Origin: an uncultured Rothia sp.
GTDB lineage: Bacteria > Actinomycetota > Actinomycetes > Actinomycetales > Micrococcaceae
Length of the DNA: 64,000 bases
Direction of reading: 5' to 3'
NCBI RefSeq assembly: GCF_916715725.1
Contig: NZ_CAKAPD010000007.1
Coordinates: 51,961-115,960, forward strand
Part shown: piece after piece, positions 23,965-33,629 of the stretch
Numbering within the stretch: the stretch's first letter is position 1
How the letters are laid out: each line of letters begins with the position of its first letter
Notes under the pieces: generated by a model
What the model saw: the letters and a program-made list of their open reading frames with translations, nothing else
Told to the model about the DNA's origin: nothing
The model's database searches: none
Translations under genes and position numbers: made by a program

Positions 23965-26900
23965 CTAGATATTTTCTCCGTCACTAGGCTGGTAGCCCTG
24001 CGGAGCAACCTGGTGCTGCTGTACCTGAGCGTTAGCCGCCTGGTTCTGAGGGTAGGTACCTTCAGCCTGGGGCCCCTGGGGGTAGCCAACAACCTGAGCG
24101 GGATCCTGCTGGGGTGCGACAGCATCCTGCTTGTTCTGTCGTACCAGCAGGCGCCAGATAACGCCGGCAATGAGCAGAATAGAGATAATCAGCAGGGTCA
24201 GGGGGTTCAGACCGTTGAGCAAAATCGCTAGGTCGAGGGTGACCAGGGCGGTTGCAATATAGGTCCAGACTCGGTCGAGTAGCAGAGCGCTCAGAAGAGT
24301 CAGAGCGATGCCGAGGACCAGCACCACGATATCCGGGCCGTCAGCGGGAACTGCCCACGTTACCAGGGTGAGGAATACCTGCAGGCCCAAAGCCCAGTAC
24401 AGAGGAGAATCCGATACCTGTTCATCTACAGGCCTCTTCGCGATGAAGTTCTTGAGGACCTTGGCTGCTACAACCGCAAGCAGGATCAGGAGAGCAACCT
24501 CAAGAATGACGCTCAAGGGGTTGGACTTCGAGTAATCAATGACCAGACGGGCGATGAAGAGGCTGAATGCCGTGGTACAAACGGTCGGCAGGTTCTTCGC
24601 CTTGGTGACAGACACGAAGGACAGAGCGCCCAGACCCCAGAGAAGTGCGTTGAATTCTACCTGCTTAGGTTCAAAAACAAACCCAACGAGAGTGTAGAAT
24701 CCCAGCACCGCCAGAGCGGGAATCATCAGCAGCGTATTGACCGGAGCGTAGATGGCTTGGGTCAGGGGACGGCGAGACATGAAACGCGCATAAGGGGCGC
24801 CCAACGGGCCGTGCATCGGCAGTTCAACCATCGTATTACCGACCGGGACAGCAATGCGCGGACGAACATTTGCGTTCACGCCGAAGATCTCAACCGGGAG
24901 CGTAACCTTCAGAACGAATAGGATGATAACTGAGAGCAGAGCATAATAGCCCAGCAGAGTCATCTCAATCGTGCTTTCCCTCGTGTTGAAGAGATTCCAT
25001 AGAGAACCAATGCAGAAAGTTGTGATGCTAATGGAGGCACCAATCTGCATGCGGGGAATCCTGAAGATGAGGGCAAGCACCCATACAGTGATGAAGATAA
25101 TCGGAGTTGCTACCGCGAACAGAAGACTATCAAAGTCGCCAATGAAACGGCCTGCGCTCAGGATAGAACCAAGAGTGAAGAAAATCGCTGCCGCGTATGC
25201 CTCGTAGCTTCGCTTGGAGTATGCGTAGAGCAGCACGCTGCACAGTGCCTGGATCGCCAGCAGGGCAAGTACGAGGAAATCCACGAGCGATTCCTTCATA
25301 TTGCCGCTGATAGCGAGCAGAATGACAGACCAGCAGATGGGGAAACGCGCAACGGTGAGTAGCTCCGAACGAATCGAAGAGCCAGCCGGCATGAAGAAAC
25401 CAAGCGCACCATATACGACGGTCAGGAGTGCCGGCAGTGCTACAGCAATGTACTCCTTCTGCAAGTCATACAGCAGGTAGTGTCGCGAGCCAATCGTCGC
25501 GATGACCAAGGTTATGTAGAACGCGATACGGATGAAAGAGACAAGCGTGGAGCGGAAGGACCTAACACTCGAAAGCCTCAATGCGCGAGCCAGAATAAGA
25601 GTGCTCAAGACACTCAAGAAGAGGACGGCACCCGAGAAGAGGGGGAAACCAACCCAGAACCGACCATGTGCTCCGCCATCAACGTGGTTAGACACGTACC
25701 CAACGAAGAGAGCAAAAACGCCCAAGAAGAGGTAGACCGACATTTCTACAAGACGGTAGCTGGGGTCCTGAGCCGCAACGCCCTGAGAGAGGACAAAAGT
25801 CAGCAGTGCAATAGCGGCGCAGACCAGTGCAAACATCAAAAGCGACTCAGAAGTCTGCATCTCGGGGATGAGAGCAAGGAAGAGCTGAATCATACCAATG
25901 GCATAACCAATGTTGCTCAGTACTGCTCCGGCGGTACGTGCCTCGGGGGCCTTAGCACTGACCAGATAGATGACTACTGCCGCGGCAAAGAACAGATAGA
26001 ACGTGCCCTGATTACTGGGGGAGGCGTACATGCCAATAATAGGAATGAGCGCTACAAAGCTCATCAGCAGCAGCGGCAGAATCGCCTTACGGTAGATCAA
26101 GAAGCTCACAATGCAGAGGACGCCAATAACCCAGGGGGCGGGGAAGATGCCTTGATTACCTTCTGCATAGGGCAGGAAAGTGCTCCAGCGTGTTGCGTAT
26201 GCAGGGCTATCGGCAACATGAGCAGTGAAGAAAGCATCAATGAGAGCAAAGAAGGAGAAGGCCACGCCGACGCATGCATCAATGGCAGGCAGCCACTCCA
26301 TCTTGCGAGCGGGATGGTGAGGAGCTTCCTTTGCCCAGGGGATAGCCGGTGAGCTCTGCACCTGCTCGTGCTGTTCATTGGAAGCAGGAGCAGAACCAGT
26401 AATGGTCTTCTGCAGACGAGGAATAAATATGTACGCAGAAATCAGGTTTACAACCAGAACAGAGACAAAGAAAATACTGGGGAACCACGGGCCGTGATCC
26501 GAGTCCAAGATGAAGGAGAGAATAGACGCAATCGGGTAGATTCGTGCCTGGGCGTAGTAATCCGCCGTGCCGTTCAGCCAGGTGAACAGAATGGCGTGCA
26601 CAGACATAACTGCAAAAGCAATACCCGCGTCCGTGTAGCTCAGATCGTTGGTGAAGAAGAAAATAGCGATGGCGGTAGCCGGAACAAAAATGCGGGAAGA
26701 ATCAACAAGACCTTCGCGGATACCCCTCGGGGCAGCGTTCGGGGCAAAATGCAGAATCAAACCCAGAACAGTAGCAACTGCAGTCAGCGAGACGAAATAC
26801 CAAACGAAAGGTAGAGCCGCGACCTTCGTCGCTGCCAACGAGTCTGAAACGATAAACGAAATCAGCAGATACGCCATCACACGGTTACGCATGAGGGCGC

Positions 26901-27420
26901 AGGCTCCAACAATGGCGGCAGTGCCAATCAGAGAAGTGAGGAGCCAGATGTAGCGTCCTTCAGTCCAAATCTTGAGGACATAGATAGCAACACCGGTTAG
27001 CGGAATAAAAGCAAGACCGGTTGCTGCAAAAGAGTAAGAGGCAATCCGCAGGCGCTCCACGAAACGGTAGGTGAGCAGACCAGCTCCGTAGAAGATAACT
27101 GCTCCAAGCGCCATTGCGAGGACACGGAAGATCGCCGTTTCATCCTGAGAAGAAGTTACCGAGGTGACAAAAAGACCCGCAGCGCCGATGAGCAGGAGCG
27201 AGCCAATGTACAGAACAATATTGAGGAAGATATCCTCATTGACTCGGCGTCGCGGTGCAGGAGGCTGAGTATGCGCACCCGCTAGGGACGGGGGAACATA
27301 CGCTAGAGACGGGGGAACATATACACCCAGACCCTGCTGCGGCTGCTGAACATGCTGGGGATTTTGAGATGAAGAGTGAGAGCTAGAGGATGCCTGATGA
27401 GGTTGTGTCGGCTGAGACAT
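23965..27420 (-). CDS. Large polytopic membrane protein of unknown function
   Basis: The protein has 1151 residues. A Gln/Pro/Ser-rich cytoplasmic N-terminus of about 70 residues is followed by more than 20 closely packed hydrophobic helices and a Gln-rich hydrophilic C-terminus. The pattern of many short helices and small loops resembles the actinobacterial SCO7613-like/DUF2157-type membrane proteins, but that is recall and not a verified match. No catalytic motif or transporter signature was seen. AAGGAGAAACC directly precedes the ATG. It is the only minus-strand gene among the str, S10 and spc operons, and it diverges from rpsJ. Two tandem heptapeptides (YVPPSLA) lie near residues 33-46. 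Confidence 0.6.
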   Translation of the reverse strand: MSQPTQPHQASSSSHSSSQNPQHVQQPQQGLGVYVPPSLAYVPPSLAGAHTQPPAPRRRVNEDIFLNIVLYIGSLLLIGAAGLFVTSVTSSQDETAIFRVLAMALGAVIFYGAGLLTYRFVERLRIASYSFAATGLAFIPLTGVAIYVLKIWTEGRYIWLLTSLIGTAAIVGACALMRNRVMAYLLISFIVSDSLAATKVAALPFVWYFVSLTAVATVLGLILHFAPNAAPRGIREGLVDSSRIFVPATAIAIFFFTNDLSYTDAGIAFAVMSVHAILFTWLNGTADYYAQARIYPIASILSFILDSDHGPWFPSIFFVSVLVVNLISAYIFIPRLQKTITGSAPASNEQHEQVQSSPAIPWAKEAPHHPARKMEWLPAIDACVGVAFSFFALIDAFFTAHVADSPAYATRWSTFLPYAEGNQGIFPAPWVIGVLCIVSFLIYRKAILPLLLMSFVALIPIIGMYASPSNQGTFYLFFAAAVVIYLVSAKAPEARTAGAVLSNIGYAIGMIQLFLALIPEMQTSESLLMFALVCAAIALLTFVLSQGVAAQDPSYRLVEMSVYLFLGVFALFVGYVSNHVDGGAHGRFWVGFPLFSGAVLFLSVLSTLILARALRLSSVRSFRSTLVSFIRIAFYITLVIATIGSRHYLLYDLQKEYIAVALPALLTVVYGALGFFMPAGSSIRSELLTVARFPICWSVILLAISGNMKESLVDFLVLALLAIQALCSVLLYAYSKRSYEAYAAAIFFTLGSILSAGRFIGDFDSLLFAVATPIIFITVWVLALIFRIPRMQIGASISITTFCIGSLWNLFNTRESTIEMTLLGYYALLSVIILFVLKVTLPVEIFGVNANVRPRIAVPVGNTMVELPMHGPLGAPYARFMSRRPLTQAIYAPVNTLLMIPALAVLGFYTLVGFVFEPKQVEFNALLWGLGALSFVSVTKAKNLPTVCTTAFSLFIARLVIDYSKSNPLSVILEVALLILLAVVAAKVLKNFIAKRPVDEQVSDSPLYWALGLQVFLTLVTWAVPADGPDIVVLVLGIALTLLSALLLDRVWTYIATALVTLDLAILLNGLNPLTLLIISILLIAGVIWRLLVRQNKQDAVAPQQDPAQVVGYPQGPQAEGTYPQNQAANAQVQQHQVAPQGYQPSDGENI
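27280..27321. repeat. Two-copy 21-bp tandem repeat in the membrane protein gene
   Basis: Units 27280-27300 and 27301-27321 differ at one base (GCTAGGGACG versus GCTAGAGACG). Each encodes one YVPPSLA heptapeptide, and the reading frame is preserved. Confidence 0.9.
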
Positions 27421-27564
27421 GGTTTCTCCTTAGGCTGTAGTGATACTTCTACGATACGAGAGTCTTTAGGCCTAAAAGCTTTATTAAGAGCAATAAAGCG
27501 CATGGAACTTACTGAAAGTAGATTGAAAGCTCCCTGAGAGTTGCATCGCGGGAGTACCCTCAGG

Positions 27565-27601
27565 TTGACAGAGATAGTTAAGTGTTCTTAAGCACTTAAC
27601 T
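27565..27601 (+). promoter_or_regulatory. Candidate S10 promoter with overlapping palindromic operator
   Basis: A perfect TTGACA lies at 27565-27570. The expected -10 region falls inside a 9-bp inverted repeat, AGTTAAGTG (27576-27584) with CACTTAACT (27593-27601). The -10 is poor (TTAAGC or TAAGCA), so the promoter call is tentative. The palindrome could be an operator or could act on the divergent membrane gene. Confidence 0.4.
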
Positions 27602-27906
27602 TGTGTTCGTATTGCATAAGGGCTCTATCTCTGAGAGAATTGACGACGTTGTCAAAGCGTCTACCTGCACTAAAGGTAGGCCCACGTATGACCCGGTCCG
27701 AAGGATGACGGGACGAGTTTGTCTAGAAAATAGGCGACACGCCCGAGTTCGGGGGTCGGTACTCAGACGGGGTGAGGAACCCGGCAAAGCCGGATTCAGT
27801 CCGTTCTGAGTGGCGCACGTGATGAATATATCGCGTTCCTTAAGCGCTATAACAAAGGGGCAAAAGCTCCGATACAGGGAATACATCAAGAAAGAGAGTC
27901 CGACAG
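27602..27906 (+). promoter_or_regulatory. Structured leader of the S10 operon
   Basis: This 300-base stretch upstream of rpsJ has no gene. ACTCAGACGG (27761-27770) pairs with CCGTTCTGAGT (27801-27811) and encloses a second stem, GAACCCGGC with GCCGGATTC around an AAA loop. TTGAC...GTCAA (27640-27655) is a further short inverted repeat. It may be a regulatory leader for S10 operon autoregulation. Confidence 0.45.
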
Positions 27907-28215
27907 ATGGCGGGACAGAAAATCCGCATCCGTCTGAAGTCCTATGACCACGAGGTCATCGATTCTTCGGCACGGAAAATCGTCGAAACGGTAAAGGGCG
28001 CAGGCGCAACTGTAGTTGGCCCCGTGCCGCTGCCGACCGAGAAGAACGTTTACTGTGTTATTCGTTCTCCCCACAAGTACAAGGACAGCCGCGAGCACTT
28101 CGAGATGCGTACGCACAAGCGTCTGATCGACGTTGTTGATCCGACCCCCAAGGCTGTTGATGCCCTCATGCGTCTTGACCTGCCGGCAGACGTAAACATC
28201 GAGATCAAGCTGTAG
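27907..28215 (+). CDS. rpsJ: 30S ribosomal protein S10
   Basis: S10 has 102 residues, begins [19 protein letters not shown] and ends VNIEIKL. It is the first gene of the S10 operon. In other bacteria S10 (NusE) also joins transcription antitermination complexes. Length and motifs are typical. Confidence 0.98.
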   Translation: MAGQKIRIRLKSYDHEVIDSSARKIVETVKGAGATVVGPVPLPTEKNVYCVIRSPHKYKDSREHFEMRTHKRLIDVVDPTPKAVDALMRLDLPADVNIEIKL

Positions 28216-28228
28216 AGGATCGCATCTA

Positions 28229-28885
28229 ATGACTAACAAATTCGAGCGCCAGGTGAAGGGCCTGCTGGGCACCAAGCTCGGCATGACCCAGGTCTGGGAC
28301 GAGGACGGCAAGTTTGTGCCCGTCACCGTCGTCAAGGCTGATTCTAACGTTGTTACCCAGATCCGTAACCAGGAAACTGACGGCTACGAAGCTGTTCAGA
28401 TCGGTTTCGGTGCAATCGACTCTCGCAAGGTTACCAAGCCCCTGGCTGGTCACTTCGAGAAGGCCGGTGTTACCCCCCGTCGCCACCTCGTCGAGCTGCG
28501 TACCGCAGATGCTTCTGAGTATTCCCTCGGTCAGGAACTGACCGTTGAGCTCTTCGAAGCAGGCCAGAAGGTCGACGTCGTTGGTAAGACTAAGGGTAAG
28601 GGCTTCGCAGGTGTTATGAAGCGTCACGGCTTCAAGGGTGTTGGCGCGTCTCACGGTCAGCACAAGAACCACCGTAAGCCCGGTTCCATCGGTGGCGCAT
28701 CCTACCCCGCACGCGTGTTCAAGGGTATGCGCATGGCTGGCCGTATGGGCGCAGCACGTCACACTACCTTGAACCTGACTATCCAGGGTGTGGACGCAGA
28801 GAACAATGTCCTGCTGATCAAGGGCGCAATCCCCGGTCCCAAGGGCGGCGTTGTTCTGGTTCGTACCGCTGTGAAGGGAGCCTAA
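28229..28885 (+). CDS. rplC: 50S ribosomal protein L3
   Basis: L3 has 218 residues, with [13 protein letters not shown] near the start and the conserved [19 protein letters not shown] loop that reaches towards the peptidyl-transferase centre. It lies 13 bases after rpsJ in the same operon. Confidence 0.98.
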   Translation: MTNKFERQVKGLLGTKLGMTQVWDEDGKFVPVTVVKADSNVVTQIRNQETDGYEAVQIGFGAIDSRKVTKPLAGHFEKAGVTPRRHLVELRTADASEYSLGQELTVELFEAGQKVDVVGKTKGKGFAGVMKRHGFKGVGASHGQHKNHRKPGSIGGASYPARVFKGMRMAGRMGAARHTTLNLTIQGVDAENNVLLIKGAIPGPKGGVVLVRTAVKGA

Positions 28886-28891
28886 TACATC

Positions 28892-29509
28892 ATGGCTGTT
28901 AAGACCCTTAAGGTAGACCTGCCCGCAGAGATTTTCGACGCGCAGGCATCCGTGCCCCTGCTGCACCAGGTTGTCGTTGCACAGCTCGCTGCTGCACGCC
29001 AGGGCACCCACAAGACCAAGAACCGCGGCGAGGTTTCCGGTGCAGGCCGTAAGCCCTTCAAGCAGAAGGGTACCGGTAACGCACGTCAGGGCTCCATCCG
29101 TGCACCGCACATGACCGGCGGTGGCGTTGTTCACGGTCCGACCCCGCGTAACTACGCACAGCGCACCCCCAAGAAGATGATCGCCGCTGCACTGCGCGGT
29201 GCTCTCTCCGATCGCGCTCGTCACGACCGCGTCCACGTTGTCGAGAACTTCATCTCTGGTGAAACCCCCTCGACCAAGGCTGCAAAGGCTGCATTCGCAG
29301 CTATCACCGAGCGCAAGAACATCCTTCTTGTGATTGCTCGTGCAGAGGACGTTGTGGCTCTGTCCGCACGTAACCTGGAGAACGTCCACGTTCTGTACGC
29401 AGATCAGCTCAACACCTACGATGTGCTGGTTTCTGACGACGTGGTCTTCACCAAGGCAGCATTCGACGCATTCGTTGCTGCAGCTCAGAAGAAGGAGGGC
29501 GCTAAGTAA
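28892..29509 (+). CDS. rplD: 50S ribosomal protein L4
   Basis: L4 has 205 residues. The tunnel-loop region [17 protein letters not shown] is intact; macrolide-resistance changes usually fall here and none is apparent. In E. coli L4 represses the S10 operon; whether it does so here, through the rpsJ leader, is unknown. It overlaps rplW by one base. Confidence 0.98.
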   Translation: MAVKTLKVDLPAEIFDAQASVPLLHQVVVAQLAAARQGTHKTKNRGEVSGAGRKPFKQKGTGNARQGSIRAPHMTGGGVVHGPTPRNYAQRTPKKMIAAALRGALSDRARHDRVHVVENFISGETPSTKAAKAAFAAITERKNILLVIARAEDVVALSARNLENVHVLYADQLNTYDVLVSDDVVFTKAAFDAFVAAAQKKEGAK

Positions 29510-29811
29510 TGAGCGTTTCCACCAAGTCTGTATACGACGTGATTATCGCTCCCGTCGTTTCCGAGAAGAGCTACGGTCAGCTCGACGAAGGTAAGTACAC
29601 CTTCGAGGTCGCTACCGATTCCAACAAGCTGGAAATCAAGCAGGCCATCGAGAAGATCTTTGACGTCAAGGTTGCTTCCGTCAACACCATCAACCGTCAG
29701 GGCAAGCGCAAGCGCACCCGTTTCGGTTGGGGCGCTCGCAAGAACACCAAGCGTGCGATTGTGACCCTCAAGGAAGGCACCATCGACATCTTCGGCGGTC
29801 CGCAGGCATAA
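29509..29811 (+). CDS. rplW: 50S ribosomal protein L23
   Basis: L23 has 100 residues and sits at the tunnel exit, where it docks trigger factor and SRP. It shows [13 protein letters not shown] and the [21 protein letters not shown] loop typical of actinobacteria. It starts at the TAATG overlap with rplD. Confidence 0.97.
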   Translation: MSVSTKSVYDVIIAPVVSEKSYGQLDEGKYTFEVATDSNKLEIKQAIEKIFDVKVASVNTINRQGKRKRTRFGWGARKNTKRAIVTLKEGTIDIFGGPQA

Positions 29812-29851
29812 GCCTCGCGGAGACCACTTTAACGAAGGAAGAAATATCTAA

Positions 29852-30688
29852 ATGGGTATTCGTAAGTACAAGCCGACGACCCCGGGTCGCCGCGGTTCGA
29901 GCGTTGCTGATTTCTCCGAGATCACCCGCTCCACCCCGGAAAAGTCCCTGCTTCGTCCGCTTCACAAGACCGGCGGCCGTAACAACACCGGCCGCATCAC
30001 CACCCGTCACAAGGGTGGCGGCCACAAGCGCCAGTACCGTCTGATCGACTTCCGTCGTCACGACAAGGACGGCGTGAACGCACGCGTTGCACACATCGAG
30101 TACGATCCCAACCGTACCGCTCGCATCGCACTGTTGCACTACTTCGATGGTTCCAAGCGCTACATCATCGCTCCGAACAAGCTCGCTCAGGGCGACATCG
30201 TCGAGTCCGGCCCCGCAGCTGACATCAAGCCCGGTAACAACCTGCCCCTGCGCAACATCCCCGTTGGTACCGTGATTCACTGTGTTGAGCTCCGTCCCGG
30301 TGGCGGCGCAAAGCTGGCTCGCTCCGCAGGTGCTTCTGTACAGCTGGTTGCTAAGGAAGGCAAGTACGGTCAGCTCCGTCTGCCCTCCGGCGAAATCCGC
30401 AACGTGGATGTTCGCTGCCGCGCAACCGTTGGTGAAGTTGGCAACGCTGAGCAGTCCAACATCAACTGGGGTAAGGCAGGCCGTAACCGCTGGAAGGGCA
30501 TCCGCCCGACCGTCCGTGGTGTGGTCATGAACCCGGTTGACCACCCGCACGGTGGTGGTGAAGGTAAGACCTCCGGTGGTCGTCACCCGGTTAACCCCAA
30601 CGGTAAGCCCGAGGGTCGTACCCGCCGTCCCAACAAGGAAAGCGACAAGCTCATCGTTCGTCGCCGTCGTACTGGCAAGAAGCGCTAA
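29852..30688 (+). CDS. rplB: 50S ribosomal protein L2
   Basis: L2 has 278 residues. The conserved peptidyl-transferase-associated segment [21 protein letters not shown] is intact, including the essential histidine. It starts [16 protein letters not shown] and follows AAGGAAGAAAT. Confidence 0.98.
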   Translation: MGIRKYKPTTPGRRGSSVADFSEITRSTPEKSLLRPLHKTGGRNNTGRITTRHKGGGHKRQYRLIDFRRHDKDGVNARVAHIEYDPNRTARIALLHYFDGSKRYIIAPNKLAQGDIVESGPAADIKPGNNLPLRNIPVGTVIHCVELRPGGGAKLARSAGASVQLVAKEGKYGQLRLPSGEIRNVDVRCRATVGEVGNAEQSNINWGKAGRNRWKGIRPTVRGVVMNPVDHPHGGGEGKTSGGRHPVNPNGKPEGRTRRPNKESDKLIVRRRRTGKKR

Positions 30689-30700
30689 GGAGCCTGAAAC

Positions 30701-30982
30701 ATGCCTCGTAGTTTGAAGAAGGGCCCTTTCGTTGATCAGCACCTCTACCTGAAGGTTGCAGCTCAGAACGAGAAGGGCACCAAGAACGTAATCAAGACTT
30801 GGTCGCGTCGCTCGATGATTATCCCCGACATGCTCGGTCACACCATCGCAGTGTACGACGGTCGCAAGCACGTGCCGGTGTTCATCACCGAGTCGATGGT
30901 TGGTCACAAGCTCGGTGAGTTTGCTCCGACCCGCACTTTCCGCAGCCACGTGAAGGACGACCGTAAGGGCAAGCGTCGCTAA
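30701..30982 (+). CDS. rpsS: 30S ribosomal protein S19
   Basis: S19 has 93 residues, with [15 protein letters not shown] at the start and the [27 protein letters not shown] core split across the middle. It is a head protein that forms intersubunit contacts with S13. It follows rplB with AAGGAG nearby. Confidence 0.98.
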   Translation: MPRSLKKGPFVDQHLYLKVAAQNEKGTKNVIKTWSRRSMIIPDMLGHTIAVYDGRKHVPVFITESMVGHKLGEFAPTRTFRSHVKDDRKGKRR

Positions 30983-31042
30983 TCGGTTCACACCGATAAG
31001 CTAACGTTTCCCTTTCGGCAATAGACGAAAGAGAGATAGGCA

Positions 31043-31408
31043 ATGGAAGCCAAGGCATCAGCGCGTTTCGTTCGCGTTACGCCTATGAAGGCCCGCCGTG
31101 TCGTCAACCTGATCCGTGGTAAGCAGGCGGAAGAGGCTCTGGCGATTCTGAAGTTCGCCCCCCAGGCAGCTTCGGAACCGGTATACAAGATCGTTGCTTC
31201 GGCAGTAGCTAACGCTCGTCAGAAGGCAACCCAGCAGGGTCTGCCCTTCCGCGAGGAAGAGCTGTTCATCAGCGAAGCATTCGTGAACGAGGGCCCGACC
31301 ATGAAGCGCATTCAGCCCCGCGCTCAGGGTCGCGCATACCGAATCAACAAGCGCACCAGCCACATCACCGTGGTAGTTGCTACCCCGGAGAAGGAGGAGG
31401 ACCGCTAA
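31043..31408 (+). CDS. rplV: 50S ribosomal protein L22
   Basis: L22 has 121 residues and its beta-hairpin ([20 protein letters not shown] region) lines the exit tunnel. The 60-base gap after rpsS holds only spacer and a ribosome site (AGAGAGA). The gene ends directly against rpsC. Confidence 0.97.
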   Translation: MEAKASARFVRVTPMKARRVVNLIRGKQAEEALAILKFAPQAASEPVYKIVASAVANARQKATQQGLPFREEELFISEAFVNEGPTMKRIQPRAQGRAYRINKRTSHITVVVATPEKEEDR

Positions 31409-32206
31409 ATGGGTCAGAAAATTCACCCGAACGGTTTCCGACTGGGCATCACCACTGACCACGTCTCCAAGTGGTTCGCTGATTCCAACAAGCCCGGCGA
31501 GCGTTACGCTGACTTCGTCCGCGAGGACGTAAAGATCCGCGAGCTGCTGGCTAAGAACCTGGATCGCGCAGGCGTTGCAAAGGTCGAGATTGAGCGTACC
31601 CGTGACCGCGTGCGTGTGGACATCCACACCGCTCGTCCCGGTATCGTGATTGGCCGCCGTGGCGCAGAAGCAGACCGCATCCGCGGCGAGCTCGAGAAGC
31701 TCACCAACAAGCAGATTCAGCTGAACATCCTCGAGGTTGCTAACCCCGACCTCTCCGCTCAGCTGGTTGCACAGAGCATCGCAGAGCAGCTCGCATCGCG
31801 TGTTGCATTCCGCCGTGCAATGAAGAAGGCAATCCAGTCCGCACAGCGTGCAGGCGCAAAGGGTATCCGTATCCAGTGCTCCGGCCGTCTGGGTGGCGCT
31901 GAAATGTCCCGTTCCGAGTTCTACCGCGAAGGCCGTGTGCCCCTGCACACCCTGCGTGCGAACATCGACTACGGCTTCTTCGAGGCTAAGACCACCTTCG
32001 GTCGCATCGGCGTGAAGGTCTGGATCTACAAGGGCGACCTGACCGACAAGGAGCTGGCAGCTCAGCAGGCAGCAAACAACCGCCGTGGCAACCGCCGCGA
32101 TGGTGACCGCCGCCGCCAGGGCAACCGTGGTCCTCGTCGCGAGCGCCGCAACGAGAACGCTTCGGCAAAGGTCGAGGCCAAGACTGCAGAGAACGGTGAG
32201 GCATAA
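31409..32206 (+). CDS. rpsC: 30S ribosomal protein S3
   Basis: S3 has 265 residues, with the KH domain around [19 protein letters not shown] and the C-terminal domain [20 protein letters not shown]. The last 50 residues form an Arg/Asn-rich tail ([20 protein letters not shown]). Such extensions are common in actinobacteria. The start abuts the rplV stop. Confidence 0.98.
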   Translation: MGQKIHPNGFRLGITTDHVSKWFADSNKPGERYADFVREDVKIRELLAKNLDRAGVAKVEIERTRDRVRVDIHTARPGIVIGRRGAEADRIRGELEKLTNKQIQLNILEVANPDLSAQLVAQSIAEQLASRVAFRRAMKKAIQSAQRAGAKGIRIQCSGRLGGAEMSRSEFYREGRVPLHTLRANIDYGFFEAKTTFGRIGVKVWIYKGDLTDKELAAQQAANNRRGNRRDGDRRRQGNRGPRRERRNENASAKVEAKTAENGEA

Positions 32207-32626
32207 ATGCTTATTCCCCGTCGAGTAAAGTACCGCAAGCAGCACCACCCCAAGCGTAATGGTCTCGCAAAGGGCGGCACCGAGGTTAGCTTCGGTGAGT
32301 GGGGCATTCAGGCCCTGTCGCCCGCATACGTGACCAACCGCCAGATTGAGGCTGCACGTATCGCAATGACCCGTCACATCAAGCGTGGCGGTAAGGTCTG
32401 GATCAACATTTATCCCGACCGTCCGCTGACCAAGAAGCCCGCTGAAACCCGTATGGGTTCCGGTAAGGGTTCGCCCGAGTGGTGGGTCGCAAATGTCAAG
32501 CCGGGTCGAGTCATGTTTGAACTCTCCGGTGTGTCCGAAGAAGTGGCTCGCGAGGCAATGCGCCTGGCAATCCACAAGCTCCCGATGAAGGCACGTGTTG
32601 TGCGTCGCCGCGAAGGTGGTGAATAA
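32207..32626 (+). CDS. rplP: 50S ribosomal protein L16
   Basis: L16 has 139 residues, opening [19 protein letters not shown]. The [20 protein letters not shown] segment contacts the A-site tRNA elbow region. It directly follows rpsC. Confidence 0.98.
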   Translation: MLIPRRVKYRKQHHPKRNGLAKGGTEVSFGEWGIQALSPAYVTNRQIEAARIAMTRHIKRGGKVWINIYPDRPLTKKPAETRMGSGKGSPEWWVANVKPGRVMFELSGVSEEVAREAMRLAIHKLPMKARVVRRREGGE

Positions 32627-32631
32627 GCGAG

Positions 32632-32871
32632 ATGGCAGTAGGATCCAAGGACCTGAGCATCGATAAGCTCGCAGAGCTCTCCAACGAAGAGCTGGCTGCA
32701 AAGCTGAGCGAAGCGAAGAAGGAACTCTTCAACATCCGCTTCCAGGAAGTCACCGGTCAGGCTAACGCAGGTCGTCGCCGCACTATCAAGCGCGACATCG
32801 CACGTATCTACACCGTGCTGCGTGAGCGCGAGCTCGGTATTCGTCCCGCAACTGAAGGTGAGTCCAAGTGA
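32632..32871 (+). CDS. rpmC: 50S ribosomal protein L29
   Basis: L29 has 79 residues, with the helical hairpin [23 protein letters not shown]. The protein is a tunnel-exit component next to L23. Its stop overlaps the rpsQ GTG start by four bases. Confidence 0.95.
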   Translation: MAVGSKDLSIDKLAELSNEELAAKLSEAKKELFNIRFQEVTGQANAGRRRTIKRDIARIYTVLRERELGIRPATEGESK

Positions 32872-33140
32872 GTGAAGTAAAGAACGAAGAGCGCGGCTAC
32901 CGCAAGACCCGCCGCGGCTACGTTGTCTCCGACAAGATGGACAAGACCGTTGTCGTCGAGGTCGAGGACCACGTGAAGCACGCACTGTACGGCAAGGTCG
33001 TTCGCCGTAGCTCCAAGATCAAGGCACACGACGAGCAGAACACTGCTGGTATCGGTGACCTCGTTCTGATTGCAGAGACCCGTCCGCTGTCCGCTTCCAA
33101 GCGCTGGCGTATCGTGGAGATCATCGAGAAGGCTAAGTAA
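32868..33140 (+). CDS. rpsQ: 30S ribosomal protein S17
   Basis: S17 has 90 residues, start GTG (GTGA overlap with rpmC). The core is [23 protein letters not shown] and [20 protein letters not shown]. In most actinobacteria rplN would follow at once; here a perfect palindromic terminator follows and rplN lies 6 kb away. Confidence 0.97.
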   Translation: MSEVKNEERGYRKTRRGYVVSDKMDKTVVVEVEDHVKHALYGKVVRRSSKIKAHDEQNTAGIGDLVLIAETRPLSASKRWRIVEIIEKAK

Positions 33141-33170
33141 GCCCTCTAATGACTCTCTGCTAGAGCAATA

Positions 33171-33213
33171 AAAGGAGCCCTCTCCTACCTAGGTAGGAGA
33201 GGGCTCCTTTGCG
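33171..33213 (+). terminator. Perfect 40-bp palindromic terminator after rpsQ
   Basis: The arms are 20 bases each, AAAGGAGCCCTCTCCTACCT and its exact complement, with no unpaired loop bases. The arm ends in CTCCTTT. This should close the S10 transcript firmly. Confidence 0.9.
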
Positions 33214-33485
33214 TTTAACCTTTATTCGGGAGAACTCAGCGGGAAGTTCTGTGAGCTGCAGAATCAACGATAGAAGTCATGAAATGCCGAATAAATATTT
33301 GTTATAAAACTTTTGAAGATGTCATACAGAAAAGTGGTTACTTTTACCGGACAGGGCTATCAAAGAGCCACCTAGCTTGAGCTGGAGGAAGAAATCCCCT
33401 TGTGGAGCGGGTATACGGGGCTTTAGGGAGGACAGCGACGGTGACTAAAAGAATCGTGAGAAGCGTGGGCGCTGATAAAATCTGC

Positions 33486-33515
33486 TTGAAAATAACCTAG
33501 TGAGGCACTTATTAT
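33486..33515 (+). promoter_or_regulatory. Putative promoter of the sortase-anchored propeller gene
   Basis: TTGAAA (33486-33491), an 18-base spacer and TATTAT (33510-33515), each five of six to consensus. The predicted transcription start is near 33522, just ahead of the iron-box-like palindrome. The stretch between the rpsQ terminator and this promoter (33214-33485) shows nothing else I can name. Confidence 0.55.
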
Positions 33516-33530
33516 CAACTTTATAGTTGC

Positions 33531-33549
33531 TTAGTCTAGCCTTGCCTAA
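33531..33549 (+). promoter_or_regulatory. DtxR/IdeR-type iron box
   Basis: The 19-bp site TTAGTCTAGCCTTGCCTAA matches the DtxR consensus TTAGGTTAGCCTAACCTAA at 15 of 19 positions, counted by hand. It lies about ten bases downstream of the predicted transcription start, where bound repressor would block transcription when iron is plentiful. No dtxR gene lies in the window. Confidence 0.6.
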
Positions 33550-33629
33550 TCATTAGGGGGTTAGCTATGCATCTTCCGGAGGTTGCACGACCTTTGGAGA
33601 AGTACCACTACATATCATCGAGGATCAGC

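Noticed and set aside
25480..26352. Plus-strand frame of 290 codons inside the minus-strand membrane gene
   Set aside because: Its composition is Arg/Glu/Asn-rich without motifs; the minus-strand frame is continuous over 1151 codons and strongly hydrophobic, so that one is real.
33567..33629. Upstream ATG (33567) as start of the surface protein
   Set aside because: It would overlap the iron-box region's transcript start, lacks a ribosome site, and puts 21 residues in front of a good signal peptide.
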